From positions 1 to 39,947 of IMG/VR virus record IMGVR_UViG_3300043409_000145: 39,947 nt of DNA; one strand, written 5' to 3'. Shown here piece after piece: positions 1-8,645 of this stretch; position 1 is the stretch's first letter; the number at the start of each line of letters is the position of its first letter. Both the position numbers and the translations under genes were made by a program. The DNA comes from a virus. A model generated the notes under the pieces. It saw only the letters and a program-made list of their open reading frames with translations, made no database searches and was not told the origin of the DNA.

Positions 1-209
1 CCGTTACGGAATGCTTGCTGGTCTTAACCCAGCTCAAGGTCTTATCTTTATGCTACAAGCACTTGGTGGTGGATTAATCTCGAAGGATATGGCAATGCGT
101 GAACTTCCATTCACAGTCAACGTCACGTCAGAACTAGAGAAAATTGAAATCGAGAATATGCGTCAAGCGTTACTTGGTTCACTTACCGCCTACACTCAAG
201 CAATTCCAC
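1..209. repeat. Terminal overlap, left copy
   Basis: Bases 1-209 match 39739-39947 except at position 82 (g here, c at 39820). The difference is a synonymous Ser codon change, TCG versus TCC. The repeat lies wholly inside one coding gene, so it most likely reflects circular or permuted assembly rather than a true packaging repeat. Confidence 0.97.
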
Positions 210-520
210 AGATGGCTAGTCAAGGCCAGGATGCTTCTGATGTAGTGCGTAAAATTGCTGCTGTCATAAAGGCACGCCAAAAGGGACAGGCACTTGAGGA
301 TGCAATTGAAGCAACCTTTGCCCCTCAGCAGCAAGCGGTTCCTCCTGCTGGAGCACCACAAGCGGTTGAGCAACCGTCCCCTGCTCCCGTTGGAGCCCCA
401 GTAGGAGGCACTACTCCTCCAGAAATTCAAGCTGGTCCACCAGATATTATGAGTTTACTTTCAGGAATTACTGGAAGCGGAACACCTACAGCAAGCGTTC
501 GTAGCACAAGAAAACTTTAA
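2..520 (+). CDS. Portal protein, C-terminal part (gene continues from the window end)
   Basis: This is the 3' part of the gene that starts at 38489. Joining the window ends through the 209-base overlap gives one open frame of 1,770 bases (589 residues), a usual size for a portal. The portal is the dodecameric ring at one capsid vertex through which DNA is packaged and ejected. This part begins in the 209-base repeat and ends in a Pro/Ala/Gln-rich tail (about the last 70 residues) that is probably flexible. The in-frame ATG at 11 is internal and should not be taken as a start. The portal call rests on the length, the place after the terminase and the character of the N-terminal part; there is no single catalytic motif to confirm it. 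Confidence 0.75.
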   Translation, partial: RYGMLAGLNPAQGLIFMLQALGGGLISKDMAMRELPFTVNVTSELEKIEIENMRQALLGSLTAYTQAIPQMASQGQDASDVVRKIAAVIKARQKGQALEDAIEATFAPQQQAVPPAGAPQAVEQPSPAPVGAPVGGTTPPEIQAGPPDIMSLLSGITGSGTPTASVRSTRKL

Positions 521-537
521 ACTAAGGAGGGGACAAA

Positions 538-1080
538 TTGACAACGATAATTGGTATCGAGCATAAAGACGCTGCAATTATTGTTGCTGATAGTCAAACT
601 ACTGATAGTAGTGGCTTTATATATTCACATCCTAATGTTCAAAAGATTGCGGACCGAGGTCCATATCTAATTGCTGGCTCAGGTGAGGTTCTTCCTTGCG
701 ATGTAGCGCAACATATATGGGAACCACCAGTTCCAACTAAGCTAGAGAAAAAAGATTTATATCACTTTATGATTGCAAAGGCTATGCCTTCGCTTCGCAA
801 GTGTTTATCTGATAGCGGATATAACTTTGATGAGGACAATAAGGAACTTAGGTTCCAATTTATTATTGCACTCAATGGAGAAATATTTGATGTAGACCAA
901 GATTGCTCAGTATCTAAATCTGAACACGGAGTCTACGCTGCAGGTTCTGGAGCCGCATACGCACTTGGTGCATTACACGCTGGTGCTGATGCTTATCAAG
1001 CAATGGAGATTGCAAGCAAACTTACAGCATTTACAGCAGGACCTTATCTATCTAAAATTCAACCTAAACATATTAAGTAG
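538..1080 (+). CDS. HslV/proteasome beta-like Ntn hydrolase
   Basis: The 180-residue product looks like an N-terminal-nucleophile hydrolase of the proteasome beta/HslV fold. It starts MTTIIGIEHKDAAIIVADSQ. If the initiator Met is removed, Thr1 is exposed, Asp falls at position 17 and a Lys (K36 of the precursor) falls close to the Lys33 position of proteasome subunits. Two glycine turns, AGSGE (46-50) and AAGSGAAYALGA (134-145), match the family's SGSG-type strand turns. The start is TTG at 538, with a strong AGGAGG Shine-Dalgarno just upstream; this start leaves Thr directly after the Met. The gene lies straight after the portal gene, where phages usually keep the prohead protease, and I see no classical S14, S49 or S78 protease. 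A role in capsid maturation is therefore the main inference; host protein degradation is an alternative. Confidence 0.8.
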   Translation: MTTIIGIEHKDAAIIVADSQTTDSSGFIYSHPNVQKIADRGPYLIAGSGEVLPCDVAQHIWEPPVPTKLEKKDLYHFMIAKAMPSLRKCLSDSGYNFDEDNKELRFQFIIALNGEIFDVDQDCSVSKSEHGVYAAGSGAAYALGALHAGADAYQAMEIASKLTAFTAGPYLSKIQPKHIK

Positions 1081-1088
1081 GAGATACT

Positions 1089-1553
1089 GTGGCAATTACT
1101 GAAAATAGAGGCGGAGACCGCCCTACTGCTTCACAAAATAATCCTAATAATATTGGTGCTGGTGGAGGAAATACTCAAAGCGGTAAAGCTTCAGGCTTTG
1201 CATATGGTATGAACAAATCAATTAACGAGCAATCATCTCAAGGCAATGCTGCAGTAGCAGCTATGACTCCTAGTGGTGGAGCAGCTCCTGCGTTGCCTCA
1301 AGTGACTCCTATCACAGCACCGACTGAACTCCCAAACCAACCAGTAACCGATGGCGCTGCACTTGGACCTGGAATGAATACAATTCCTGGATTACCTCAA
1401 CCTCCAGTAGCTGACAATACAATATTTAATCAAAACATTGAGGCTTATCGCCCAGTATTAACTTACATTGCTAATCAACCTTCCACTTCAACAGATACTC
1501 GTAAGGTTATATCGTTACTTTTAACAACGACACCTACTGAAAATATGGCTTAA
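1089..1553 (+). CDS. Low-complexity virion-associated protein of unknown function
   Basis: I do not recognise this 154-residue protein. It starts at GTG with GGAG close upstream. The sequence is rich in Gly, Ala, Pro, Asn and Gln with no predicted membrane segment. The first 60 residues look disordered, the middle is Pro-rich, and only the last 40 residues (around NIEAYRPVLTYIANQPSTST) look as though they could fold. Its stop TAA shares a base with the ATG of the giant virion protein (TAATG), so the two are probably translationally coupled and work in the same head/ejection module. Confidence 0.7.
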   Translation: MAITENRGGDRPTASQNNPNNIGAGGGNTQSGKASGFAYGMNKSINEQSSQGNAAVAAMTPSGGAAPALPQVTPITAPTELPNQPVTDGAALGPGMNTIPGLPQPPVADNTIFNQNIEAYRPVLTYIANQPSTSTDTRKVISLLLTTTPTENMA

Positions 1554-4500
1554 TGAACGTATGGAATCGATTAGGCGACCTTGGTAAAGGCGTATTTGAC
1601 TGGACAAGAGATGTCGGCTTAGCAATAGCTTCGCCTGCAAAATTTGCCTGGGATATTACAACAGCTCCTTGGAATGACCGAGAAGAATTCAATGGTTTTC
1701 TAAGCACATTCAAACAAGCAACAGTTGACCTTGGAAAAAATGTAGGACGTCCACTAGGTGGAGTTATTGGTGCTATAGAAGCAACTAATAGAAACTTAGT
1801 TCGTGAACCTCTTAGCGCACTTGCACTTGCTGCGGGGACTGACGCAGGATGGCAAAAGGCTTGGGACAATAGAAATAAGATTTCCGTAGGTCAAGCATAT
1901 ACAAATTTACTTGGTCAAGGACTAGGAGAAATCCTACCTGATGAGCTGACTCCAAAATTTATGGATTCAGATTTTGATATTTATGATGAGAAGCAACGCA
2001 ATGAAGCTTTTAAGAAAAGCCTTTACGGTAAAGTTATTTCTGGTAGCTTTGATACTATAGCACAATTTGTTGGCGATGTTAGCATCGTCGGTGGTAAAGC
2101 TATGGTTGCATATAAAGCTGCAGACAAATCTGCAGATGCAATTGTTGCACTACGACAAGTTCGTGGTGGTATGCTAGATGATAAAGTTGCACAGAGATAC
2201 GACGCTCTTGCTGACGACTTTGCAAATAACGATATTGCTTGGGCCCTTGCTCATCCTTGGGTCAAGGCAAGTAATAACGAAGCCTCAGTTGGATACCTTC
2301 TTGGTGTAACTGCAACCAAAGAAGAAGCTATTGAAACTATGCTTGCAGTAATGGGTGATAAAAGTGGTATCCAGAGACTAGAAGATATTTCTAGACCAGA
2401 TATCGCAGCACCACTTCGTGTTGCAAATGGAGAATTAACTCGAAGCGAACTTAAAATTGTTCTTTCAGAAGAATCAAAAATTGCATCTGGTTTAGATGAT
2501 GATATGCTTCCATTTGGAACAAGAAGCCCAGAAGAAATTACAGCAGATAGAGAATATCTAGCAGCTTGGGCAAAGCACGACAAGTATGTTGACCAACTAT
2601 TTAACGTATCAGTAGAAGCTCCAGTATCTGAAGGCATTGGTCGCTTTGGACAGAGCATCGGCAAAGAAGTTGCTACTGCTAGAACAGTTCCGTTCCACGC
2701 CAAAGAAGTTGGCGAAGGAAGTATTGTCGCGTATCAACCTACATCCCTACATAAACTTTATTATAAAATTAGTTGGGGAGAAAAAGAACGCCCAGGCGGA
2801 GTTGTTAACCTAAACGAAGGTGACTCAATCCGTGAGGTTATGGCGATTACTGATAGACTTATTCAGTTGTCAAAACGCAAAGTCTTATCATCAGATAACG
2901 CACTTGTTACTAAATTTATTGTTAATCCTTTACAAAAACCAGCTAGTGCTTTGGCTCGCCCATTCCTTGGGGACAACGTATTCACTGAAATCCAAGCTCA
3001 GTCAGTTATTGAACGATATGCTGCTGCTGGAACACCAGAAGCTAGAGCTAAAGTAATTAATGACTTAGAAGCTATCGGTTATAATCTACTTGCAAAGAAA
3101 CATAACATCAGCGCAGATAATGCCCGCAAGATGTTTGATTATCATAACCAAATGCGTAGTGGTAAACTACGTGAAGCCAAAGAAGAAGGCTTTATGTGGG
3201 ATAATGAAGCTAGAGCTATGGTTAAAGTTCCAATGTTTGAATCTCAAACAGCAAACTTCCTGCCAGTTGCAGACTTTGATAAGATAGATGATGTTCTTTA
3301 CCGCAATAACAATGCAATCTCAGCAGCCTTGGGCCGTGGACACGACATCATTGGTGCAACAAGCGACCTTTGGAAGGCAGCCGTTCTACTTCGTTTAGGT
3401 TATCCTATCCGTAACGCAGCTGACTCTCAACTTCGTATCTGGGCTACTGTTGGAGCTATGGCTTCACTACGCCACGCAGGAGAAGGTGCTCGCCACTTAA
3501 GAGACAATCTATTCCCTGAGGGACAACGTCTTGTTGATAACTATAAGACAATTAAAAAGCTAAACTATGGTGAAATCAAAGCTGACCTTCAATTAACTGG
3601 TAAAGAAATTGCTACACTAGAAAAAGAAATGCCAGGATTAGAAGCAAGACTTCTTGCAGACCCAGAGAATCCAGATTTAATCGGTGAGATTGTAAACAGA
3701 AAGACCTCGCTTCGGGATAAGTTAGCACTATATGAAGCTAACAGCAATACTCTTACAAAGATTGAACAATCTAAAGTTCCTTCTCGCAAGAAGCGTATTG
3801 GAACAGATGATGTTCAACTAACATCATCCTTCCCTGGTGTAGATGGTGCTGACCATACAGTCTTTGGTGCTTTTGGTGGACCAAATGGTGGGCTGTTTAG
3901 AGAATTAAACTCATCCCAAAGAACATTTTACTCTTTACTTGAAGACTACTCCACCATATATGGTGCTAATGTAGCAAGTAAGGGACGTGGAGCTATCCGT
4001 CCTGAAGATGTTAACTATTATCAAGAGTGGTCGAATGCTATCAACGAGGTTTTTGGTAACTCAGTTGTAGCTAGAGAGCTTATGTCTGGTAAATCAATAC
4101 AAGATGTAGCTAAAGACCTAGCTGATAACCAACAACTACGAGCACGCCTTGGCTTAGCTCGTCACGAAACAGTTGAGTATGTATCTAATGCTAAACGTTT
4201 CGTTGACCAGTATGTTCCAGATGGTTATGGTTTGCGTGAAGAACTACTCGGCTCAAATATTAAATTAAAAAATCAACACCCGAATTTAACTGATTATAAA
4301 GATGGTGGTATGGGTGGATTACCAGGAACTAGAAGCGTAGTTGGATTTGTTGATACTGCTTATCTTGCTAAGATGCCTGGCAATGTTGTTGACAAAGAAG
4401 GCGTAGATTTTTATAAAGCAAAAATTCGTTCAGGTGAAGGCTTTGATAATCCAATAACTGTTTGGTATGACAATGATACTGGTCTTGCATATGTTGGAGA

Positions 4501-6706
4501 AGGAAATCATAGACTTCAAGCTGCTTTAGAAGAAGGCGTATCTGCAGTTCCCGTTAGAGTTGTTCGTGGCAGAGTAGATGCAGAAAAGAAATTAGATAGC
4601 AAAGGTATTGGTTTTTTTGCAGAAACTGTTGGCCGTGAGCCAATGCAGATTAAGAATGGAAAGACACTTCCATTCACAACACAAGGACCAACTGGCCCTG
4701 TAGAATATATGCCAACAGATGTCCACCCATCATTTATATTTGATAAAGAATTTATTGTAGACCCAAATAGTGTTGGCTCTAAGGTATCTGAAGCTAAATT
4801 GCGTGATGCAATCAAAGACCCAGGTAAACTTCCTATTGTTCACGGCCATTTGATTGATGAGAATATGGGTATGAAGACCCGTAATATGTCACGACGTATG
4901 ACAAGCTTCCTATTCAAATATCTCGCTACAATACCTGAAGATAACTGGGCACGACACCCATTGTTCATTGACCTATACCAGAAGTCAATCCAAAAGCGTT
5001 TTGAGACAGCAGAGTTCCTAAATAAGAAAGCATTTACTCGTGAAGAGTTTGCTAAGATTCAATATGATTTAGAGAAGTCAGCTAGAGCTGATGCTATGAA
5101 GGGTGTTAAAGCTACACTTTATAACGTAGAGCGCAGAACAAATGCCGCACATATGCTACGCTTCATATCACCATTCTTCTCTGCACAAGAGAATGCTGTA
5201 AAGACTTGGTTTAAGATTGCTACTGAAAAGCCAGTGATGCTTAGCCGTGCTAATATTATCTGGAATGCTCCTAACCGTCTAGGGCTAATTACTAACCCTG
5301 AGACTGGAGAACCAGTAGGTCCAGGAGACCCATTAAGTCCTAATGATACTATGTGGCTTGAAGTCCCTAATGCTATCAAGAAGCTTCCAATTATTGGAGC
5401 AGGATTATCCTCTCTTGACCAGATAGGTATAAGCAAGCGAAGCCTAGATGTTATCTTCCAAGGTAACCCATTTGGCGTTAGCGTAGGCCCATTGGCCGCT
5501 ATACCAGTATCTAATATCCTTAAGGCTAAGCCAGAACTATCAGAGATACTTGGCTTTGCATTCCCTTATGGACCAGATGCATCGATTAAACAGTTCTTGC
5601 CTACCTGGATGCGTAGAGGAACCGAACTCATCCAAGGCTTAAATAGTGATGACTATGCCAAAACATATCAATTGATTTGGATAACAGAACAACATAAAGC
5701 CCGTGATGAAGGACGTCCTTATCTAACAGATAAAGAAGTTCAAGATAAGACTAAGGCATACTACTCAATGCGTGTAGCAGCCAACATTATACTACCTTTT
5801 GCTCCACAATTCCAGAGCCCATATCGTTTCTATATGGACAAGTGGAAGGAATACAGCAAGACTTATGGTCTAGATGCTGATACAAAGTTCCTTCAAGATT
5901 ACCCAGATTACTTTGATTTTGCTACTACCCTATCAAAGAACCCTACAAACTCACAGGCAACTATGACTGATGTTGAGAACGCTAAGCGTTACTCTGGTTT
6001 GATTGGGGAAATATCAAGCGACAATGCTTCACTAGTAGGTTTGATTACTAAGGGTTCTGGTGCTGCAAAGTTCAGTCCTACAGCATACTGGTGGCAGTCA
6101 GAAACATCTATATCTGCAGGAACACCTGAGAAGTTTAGAGGTCGTCAAGACCCTAAGGAAGCTCAGGCACAGAATCAAGCTCGCCAAGGTTGGGCTAAGT
6201 ATCGCCAAGCTATGGTAATCATTGATGCTCACCTAGCACAACGTGGGCTAACATCACTGAGCCAAAACGGAGCTGAAGACTTAGCTGCTGCAAAACAACT
6301 AGTTATTCAAAGCCTTGCTTCAGAAGTTGACCCAGTATCTGGTAAATCAACTGGAACTCCTAGTGCCTGGTATCAAGCCTATAAAGATTTAGATGGAACT
6401 AAAACCATAAGAACAATAGATGGATTTAGAAAAATCATATCTGATGATACCTTTATGGCTGACAATGGAGAAGACCCTACTTGGAAGTCAGTTGCTGTGT
6501 ATATAAAATTAAGAGATGAGCTAGCGGCAACGCTAAGAAATCGACCATCAAACAATATAGACGCTCAAGAGAACTCCGATATCAAAGGAATCCTTGATTA
6601 CTATGTTAACCAATTGAAGACAGGCGATGTTGAATTCGCTACTATCTATGACAGATTCTTATCACAAGATAAGGTCTATGATAAATATCTAGGTATGGGA
6701 ATATAA
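1553..6706 (+). CDS. Giant internal virion / DNA-ejection protein with a ParB-like motif
   Basis: At 1,717 residues this is the largest gene in the window. It lies between portal and capsid genes, and no tape-measure gene is evident elsewhere, so an internal virion protein ejected with the DNA, as in short-tailed phages, is the most likely role (inference). The protein is mostly mixed helical. Around residues 945-1010 there is a ParB/Srx-like segment: a buried-strand pattern (NPITVWYDND) followed by VGEGNHRLQAALEEG (about 981-995), resembling the family's D/E-G-x-H-R box but with Asn before the His. A positively charged helical region (about 1,120-1,230) ends in RFISPFFSAQENAVKTWF, which may be amphipathic. 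I see no transglycosylase motif. A long polyvalent protein is an alternative description. Confidence 0.65.
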   Translation: MNVWNRLGDLGKGVFDWTRDVGLAIASPAKFAWDITTAPWNDREEFNGFLSTFKQATVDLGKNVGRPLGGVIGAIEATNRNLVREPLSALALAAGTDAGWQKAWDNRNKISVGQAYTNLLGQGLGEILPDELTPKFMDSDFDIYDEKQRNEAFKKSLYGKVISGSFDTIAQFVGDVSIVGGKAMVAYKAADKSADAIVALRQVRGGMLDDKVAQRYDALADDFANNDIAWALAHPWVKASNNEASVGYLLGVTATKEEAIETMLAVMGDKSGIQRLEDISRPDIAAPLRVANGELTRSELKIVLSEESKIASGLDDDMLPFGTRSPEEITADREYLAAWAKHDKYVDQLFNVSVEAPVSEGIGRFGQSIGKEVATARTVPFHAKEVGEGSIVAYQPTSLHKLYYKISWGEKERPGGVVNLNEGDSIREVMAITDRLIQLSKRKVLSSDNALVTKFIVNPLQKPASALARPFLGDNVFTEIQAQSVIERYAAAGTPEARAKVINDLEAIGYNLLAKKHNISADNARKMFDYHNQMRSGKLREAKEEGFMWDNEARAMVKVPMFESQTANFLPVADFDKIDDVLYRNNNAISAALGRGHDIIGATSDLWKAAVLLRLGYPIRNAADSQLRIWATVGAMASLRHAGEGARHLRDNLFPEGQRLVDNYKTIKKLNYGEIKADLQLTGKEIATLEKEMPGLEARLLADPENPDLIGEIVNRKTSLRDKLALYEANSNTLTKIEQSKVPSRKKRIGTDDVQLTSSFPGVDGADHTVFGAFGGPNGGLFRELNSSQRTFYSLLEDYSTIYGANVASKGRGAIRPEDVNYYQEWSNAINEVFGNSVVARELMSGKSIQDVAKDLADNQQLRARLGLARHETVEYVSNAKRFVDQYVPDGYGLREELLGSNIKLKNQHPNLTDYKDGGMGGLPGTRSVVGFVDTAYLAKMPGNVVDKEGVDFYKAKIRSGEGFDNPITVWYDNDTGLAYVGEGNHRLQAALEEGVSAVPVRVVRGRVDAEKKLDSKGIGFFAETVGREPMQIKNGKTLPFTTQGPTGPVEYMPTDVHPSFIFDKEFIVDPNSVGSKVSEAKLRDAIKDPGKLPIVHGHLIDENMGMKTRNMSRRMTSFLFKYLATIPEDNWARHPLFIDLYQKSIQKRFETAEFLNKKAFTREEFAKIQYDLEKSARADAMKGVKATLYNVERRTNAAHMLRFISPFFSAQENAVKTWFKIATEKPVMLSRANIIWNAPNRLGLITNPETGEPVGPGDPLSPNDTMWLEVPNAIKKLPIIGAGLSSLDQIGISKRSLDVIFQGNPFGVSVGPLAAIPVSNILKAKPELSEILGFAFPYGPDASIKQFLPTWMRRGTELIQGLNSDDYAKTYQLIWITEQHKARDEGRPYLTDKEVQDKTKAYYSMRVAANIILPFAPQFQSPYRFYMDKWKEYSKTYGLDADTKFLQDYPDYFDFATTLSKNPTNSQATMTDVENAKRYSGLIGEISSDNASLVGLITKGSGAAKFSPTAYWWQSETSISAGTPEKFRGRQDPKEAQAQNQARQGWAKYRQAMVIIDAHLAQRGLTSLSQNGAEDLAAAKQLVIQSLASEVDPVSGKSTGTPSAWYQAYKDLDGTKTIRTIDGFRKIISDDTFMADNGEDPTWKSVAVYIKLRDELAATLRNRPSNNIDAQENSDIKGILDYYVNQLKTGDVEFATIYDRFLSQDKVYDKYLGMGI

Positions 6707-6707
6707 T

Positions 6708-7772
6708 ATGGCATTGACACAAAAGCAACAAGACCAAATTAGTAATCTTCAAAAGAAGCAGAACAGCCTTAAATACCAAATCCGTGGCTTACAAGACATT
6801 GAATTTGAATTATCTGCAGATGCCAAAGTTGGCAACCAAGCTCAAATAAAGAAACTCAAAGAACAACTTAAGCAACTTCCTAAGCAAATAGATGATGTTA
6901 GAAATGCTGAGAAATATAAAGCTGAAGGCAAAGACTCTGCTGGTAAAATAGTAGTAGCTTCTAATGCCCCTGCTAATATATCTGCAAGCGTCCTGGCTGA
7001 CCTTGTATCAACACTTGGACCTAGCTTTAATCCTGGTGAAACTTCAACCTGGTTTGCTAATGGTATCGGTAGCAATGCTTTAGTTTATACTGGTCAATTA
7101 GCAGGAGAAGCTGCCACTCGCACTATCCCTTCTGGCAAAGGTATTGGCAAGGTTTCTATAGCAACAACTGGGGCTCCCAAAGATAATATCCAAGCTGTCA
7201 CTACTTTAACTGCTAGCTTCTGGACTGATACTGCATTACAAAATAAAATTATAAACTCATACGCAGCTAAGGGTCAAACAATAAGTAAGATTCAAGCTTC
7301 TGTAGTATGGGGTGAGTTAGTAACCAAGGCTGGTCAAATCTACGCAGGTGGCCGTGGGCCAAAGATTACTCCTATGGATTTGTTCGCTGACCAGATGGCT
7401 TCTATGAAGGGCGATGAAGCTGCTCTTCCACAAAGGTCAATTCAAAAGATTGACCCAATTGTAATCAAAGACTTTGTTAGTGGTATTTACGAAAAGACTC
7501 TTGGTCGCGTTGCGACTGATGATGAAAAGAACCAATGGTATTCGCAACTGAAGCCAGCCATTGAAGGTGGAACTGTCACCGAAACAAAGAAGATTAAGAA
7601 CAAGAAGACTGGCAAACTGGAGAATGTTTCAACTACTACTCCTGGGTTTAACCAACAAGCTACTCAAATTAGTATTGAACAAAAACTTAAAGAAGCTAAT
7701 CCAGATGACTATGACCGTCAAAAGCGTATGGACTTCTCAACGTGGTTATCACAGAATGTGGCAGGTGCATAA
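6708..7772 (+). CDS. Probable virion protein with N-terminal coiled coil and DUF4214-like segment
   Basis: This 354-residue protein starts one base after the previous stop. Residues 1-70 form a strongly heptad-patterned coiled coil (QKQQDQISNLQKKQNSLKYQ onward). Residues about 90-230 are a soluble mixed region. Near residues 255-275 the segment FVSGIYEKTLGRVATDDEKN resembles the DUF4214-type helical repeat often found in phage structural proteins. A Lys-rich charged stretch follows (KKIKNKKTGK). The three consecutive genes from here to 10096 are tightly packed and probably encode components of one internal head or tail complex. The exact function is unknown. Confidence 0.65.
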   Translation: MALTQKQQDQISNLQKKQNSLKYQIRGLQDIEFELSADAKVGNQAQIKKLKEQLKQLPKQIDDVRNAEKYKAEGKDSAGKIVVASNAPANISASVLADLVSTLGPSFNPGETSTWFANGIGSNALVYTGQLAGEAATRTIPSGKGIGKVSIATTGAPKDNIQAVTTLTASFWTDTALQNKIINSYAAKGQTISKIQASVVWGELVTKAGQIYAGGRGPKITPMDLFADQMASMKGDEAALPQRSIQKIDPIVIKDFVSGIYEKTLGRVATDDEKNQWYSQLKPAIEGGTVTETKKIKNKKTGKLENVSTTTPGFNQQATQISIEQKLKEANPDDYDRQKRMDFSTWLSQNVAGA

Positions 7773-8645
7773 GTGACCCCAGAAGAAATAGCTAACGCTG
7801 GTATAGAGGCTGCTGCTGGATATGGTATATCCGAAGCTTTACTTGCTATGCATCCAGAACTTAATTATGTTTATCAGTTGTTTAAATCTGGTCAAAAGAC
7901 TAAAGCAATTGAAGAGTTATTTAAAACCCCATTCTATAAGAACACAAATAGTGTTGTCAAAGCCCGCGAGAAGATGCGTCTTGAGCAGGAACCAGCTTAC
8001 CAGAACGAAGTTAGTAAGTATAAATTAGCTGCTAGAAAAAGACTTGTCACCTCTGGTGTAAAGATAGATGAAGCAACATTTAATACCCTTGCTGAGAAAG
8101 CTTACAAGGATGGATTAGATGATAATCAATTCGACCAAAGCGTTATGGCTACTGGAAAGATTACTGGCTATGGTGGTAATGTCCTTGGAGATACCTCAAC
8201 ATTAAAATCTTTTGCTAATTCATTTGGTGTATCTGGTCTTTTGAATCAAGCTTACTGGAGCGGAAAGTCAAGTCAGTTATTTGCTGGCACAACAACAACT
8301 GAAGATATTGAACAAGAAATTAAAATCTTAGCAGCCAGTGCTTTCCCAGGTTATGCTGAAGGTATTATGAATGGCGTATCCTTGGATGTTCAAGCATCAA
8401 ACATTATACAAACTGTATCTACATACCTAGAACTAGACCCTAACGGTCTATCATACCAGGATGAGACAGTCAAAAAGATGTTACAATACATTGACCCAGC
8501 TACTGGCAAGCCAGGCAAGATGCCACAATGGTTAGCTGAACAAACCGTTAAGTCTGACCCAAGATGGGGCAAGACTAAGAATGCACAGAATACAATTGAT
8601 AGTTTAATTACTAAAGTTGGAAGAGACTACGGATTGGTTTACTAA
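7773..8645 (+). CDS. Probable internal virion protein, helical
   Basis: The 290-residue product starts at GTG immediately after the previous TAA and ends in TAATG overlap with the next gene, so the three genes are translationally coupled. It is helical and soluble, with no signal peptide. It contains LFKTPFYKNTNS (about residues 48-59), followed by a helix with QEPAYQNEV. The next gene has an analogous element (QETPEYKQRFSA), suggesting a shared helical module. The last 40 residues contain an aromatic, basic end (DPRWGKTKN). No catalytic motif is visible. Function unknown; head or ejection-complex component by position. Confidence 0.6.
   Translation: MTPEEIANAGIEAAAGYGISEALLAMHPELNYVYQLFKSGQKTKAIEELFKTPFYKNTNSVVKAREKMRLEQEPAYQNEVSKYKLAARKRLVTSGVKIDEATFNTLAEKAYKDGLDDNQFDQSVMATGKITGYGGNVLGDTSTLKSFANSFGVSGLLNQAYWSGKSSQLFAGTTTTEDIEQEIKILAASAFPGYAEGIMNGVSLDVQASNIIQTVSTYLELDPNGLSYQDETVKKMLQYIDPATGKPGKMPQWLAEQTVKSDPRWGKTKNAQNTIDSLITKVGRDYGLVY

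Noticed and set aside
11-520. Independent 169-residue gene at the window start
   Set aside because: The frame is open from base 2 and joins the portal frame from the window end through the 209-base overlap, so the ATG at 11 is internal.
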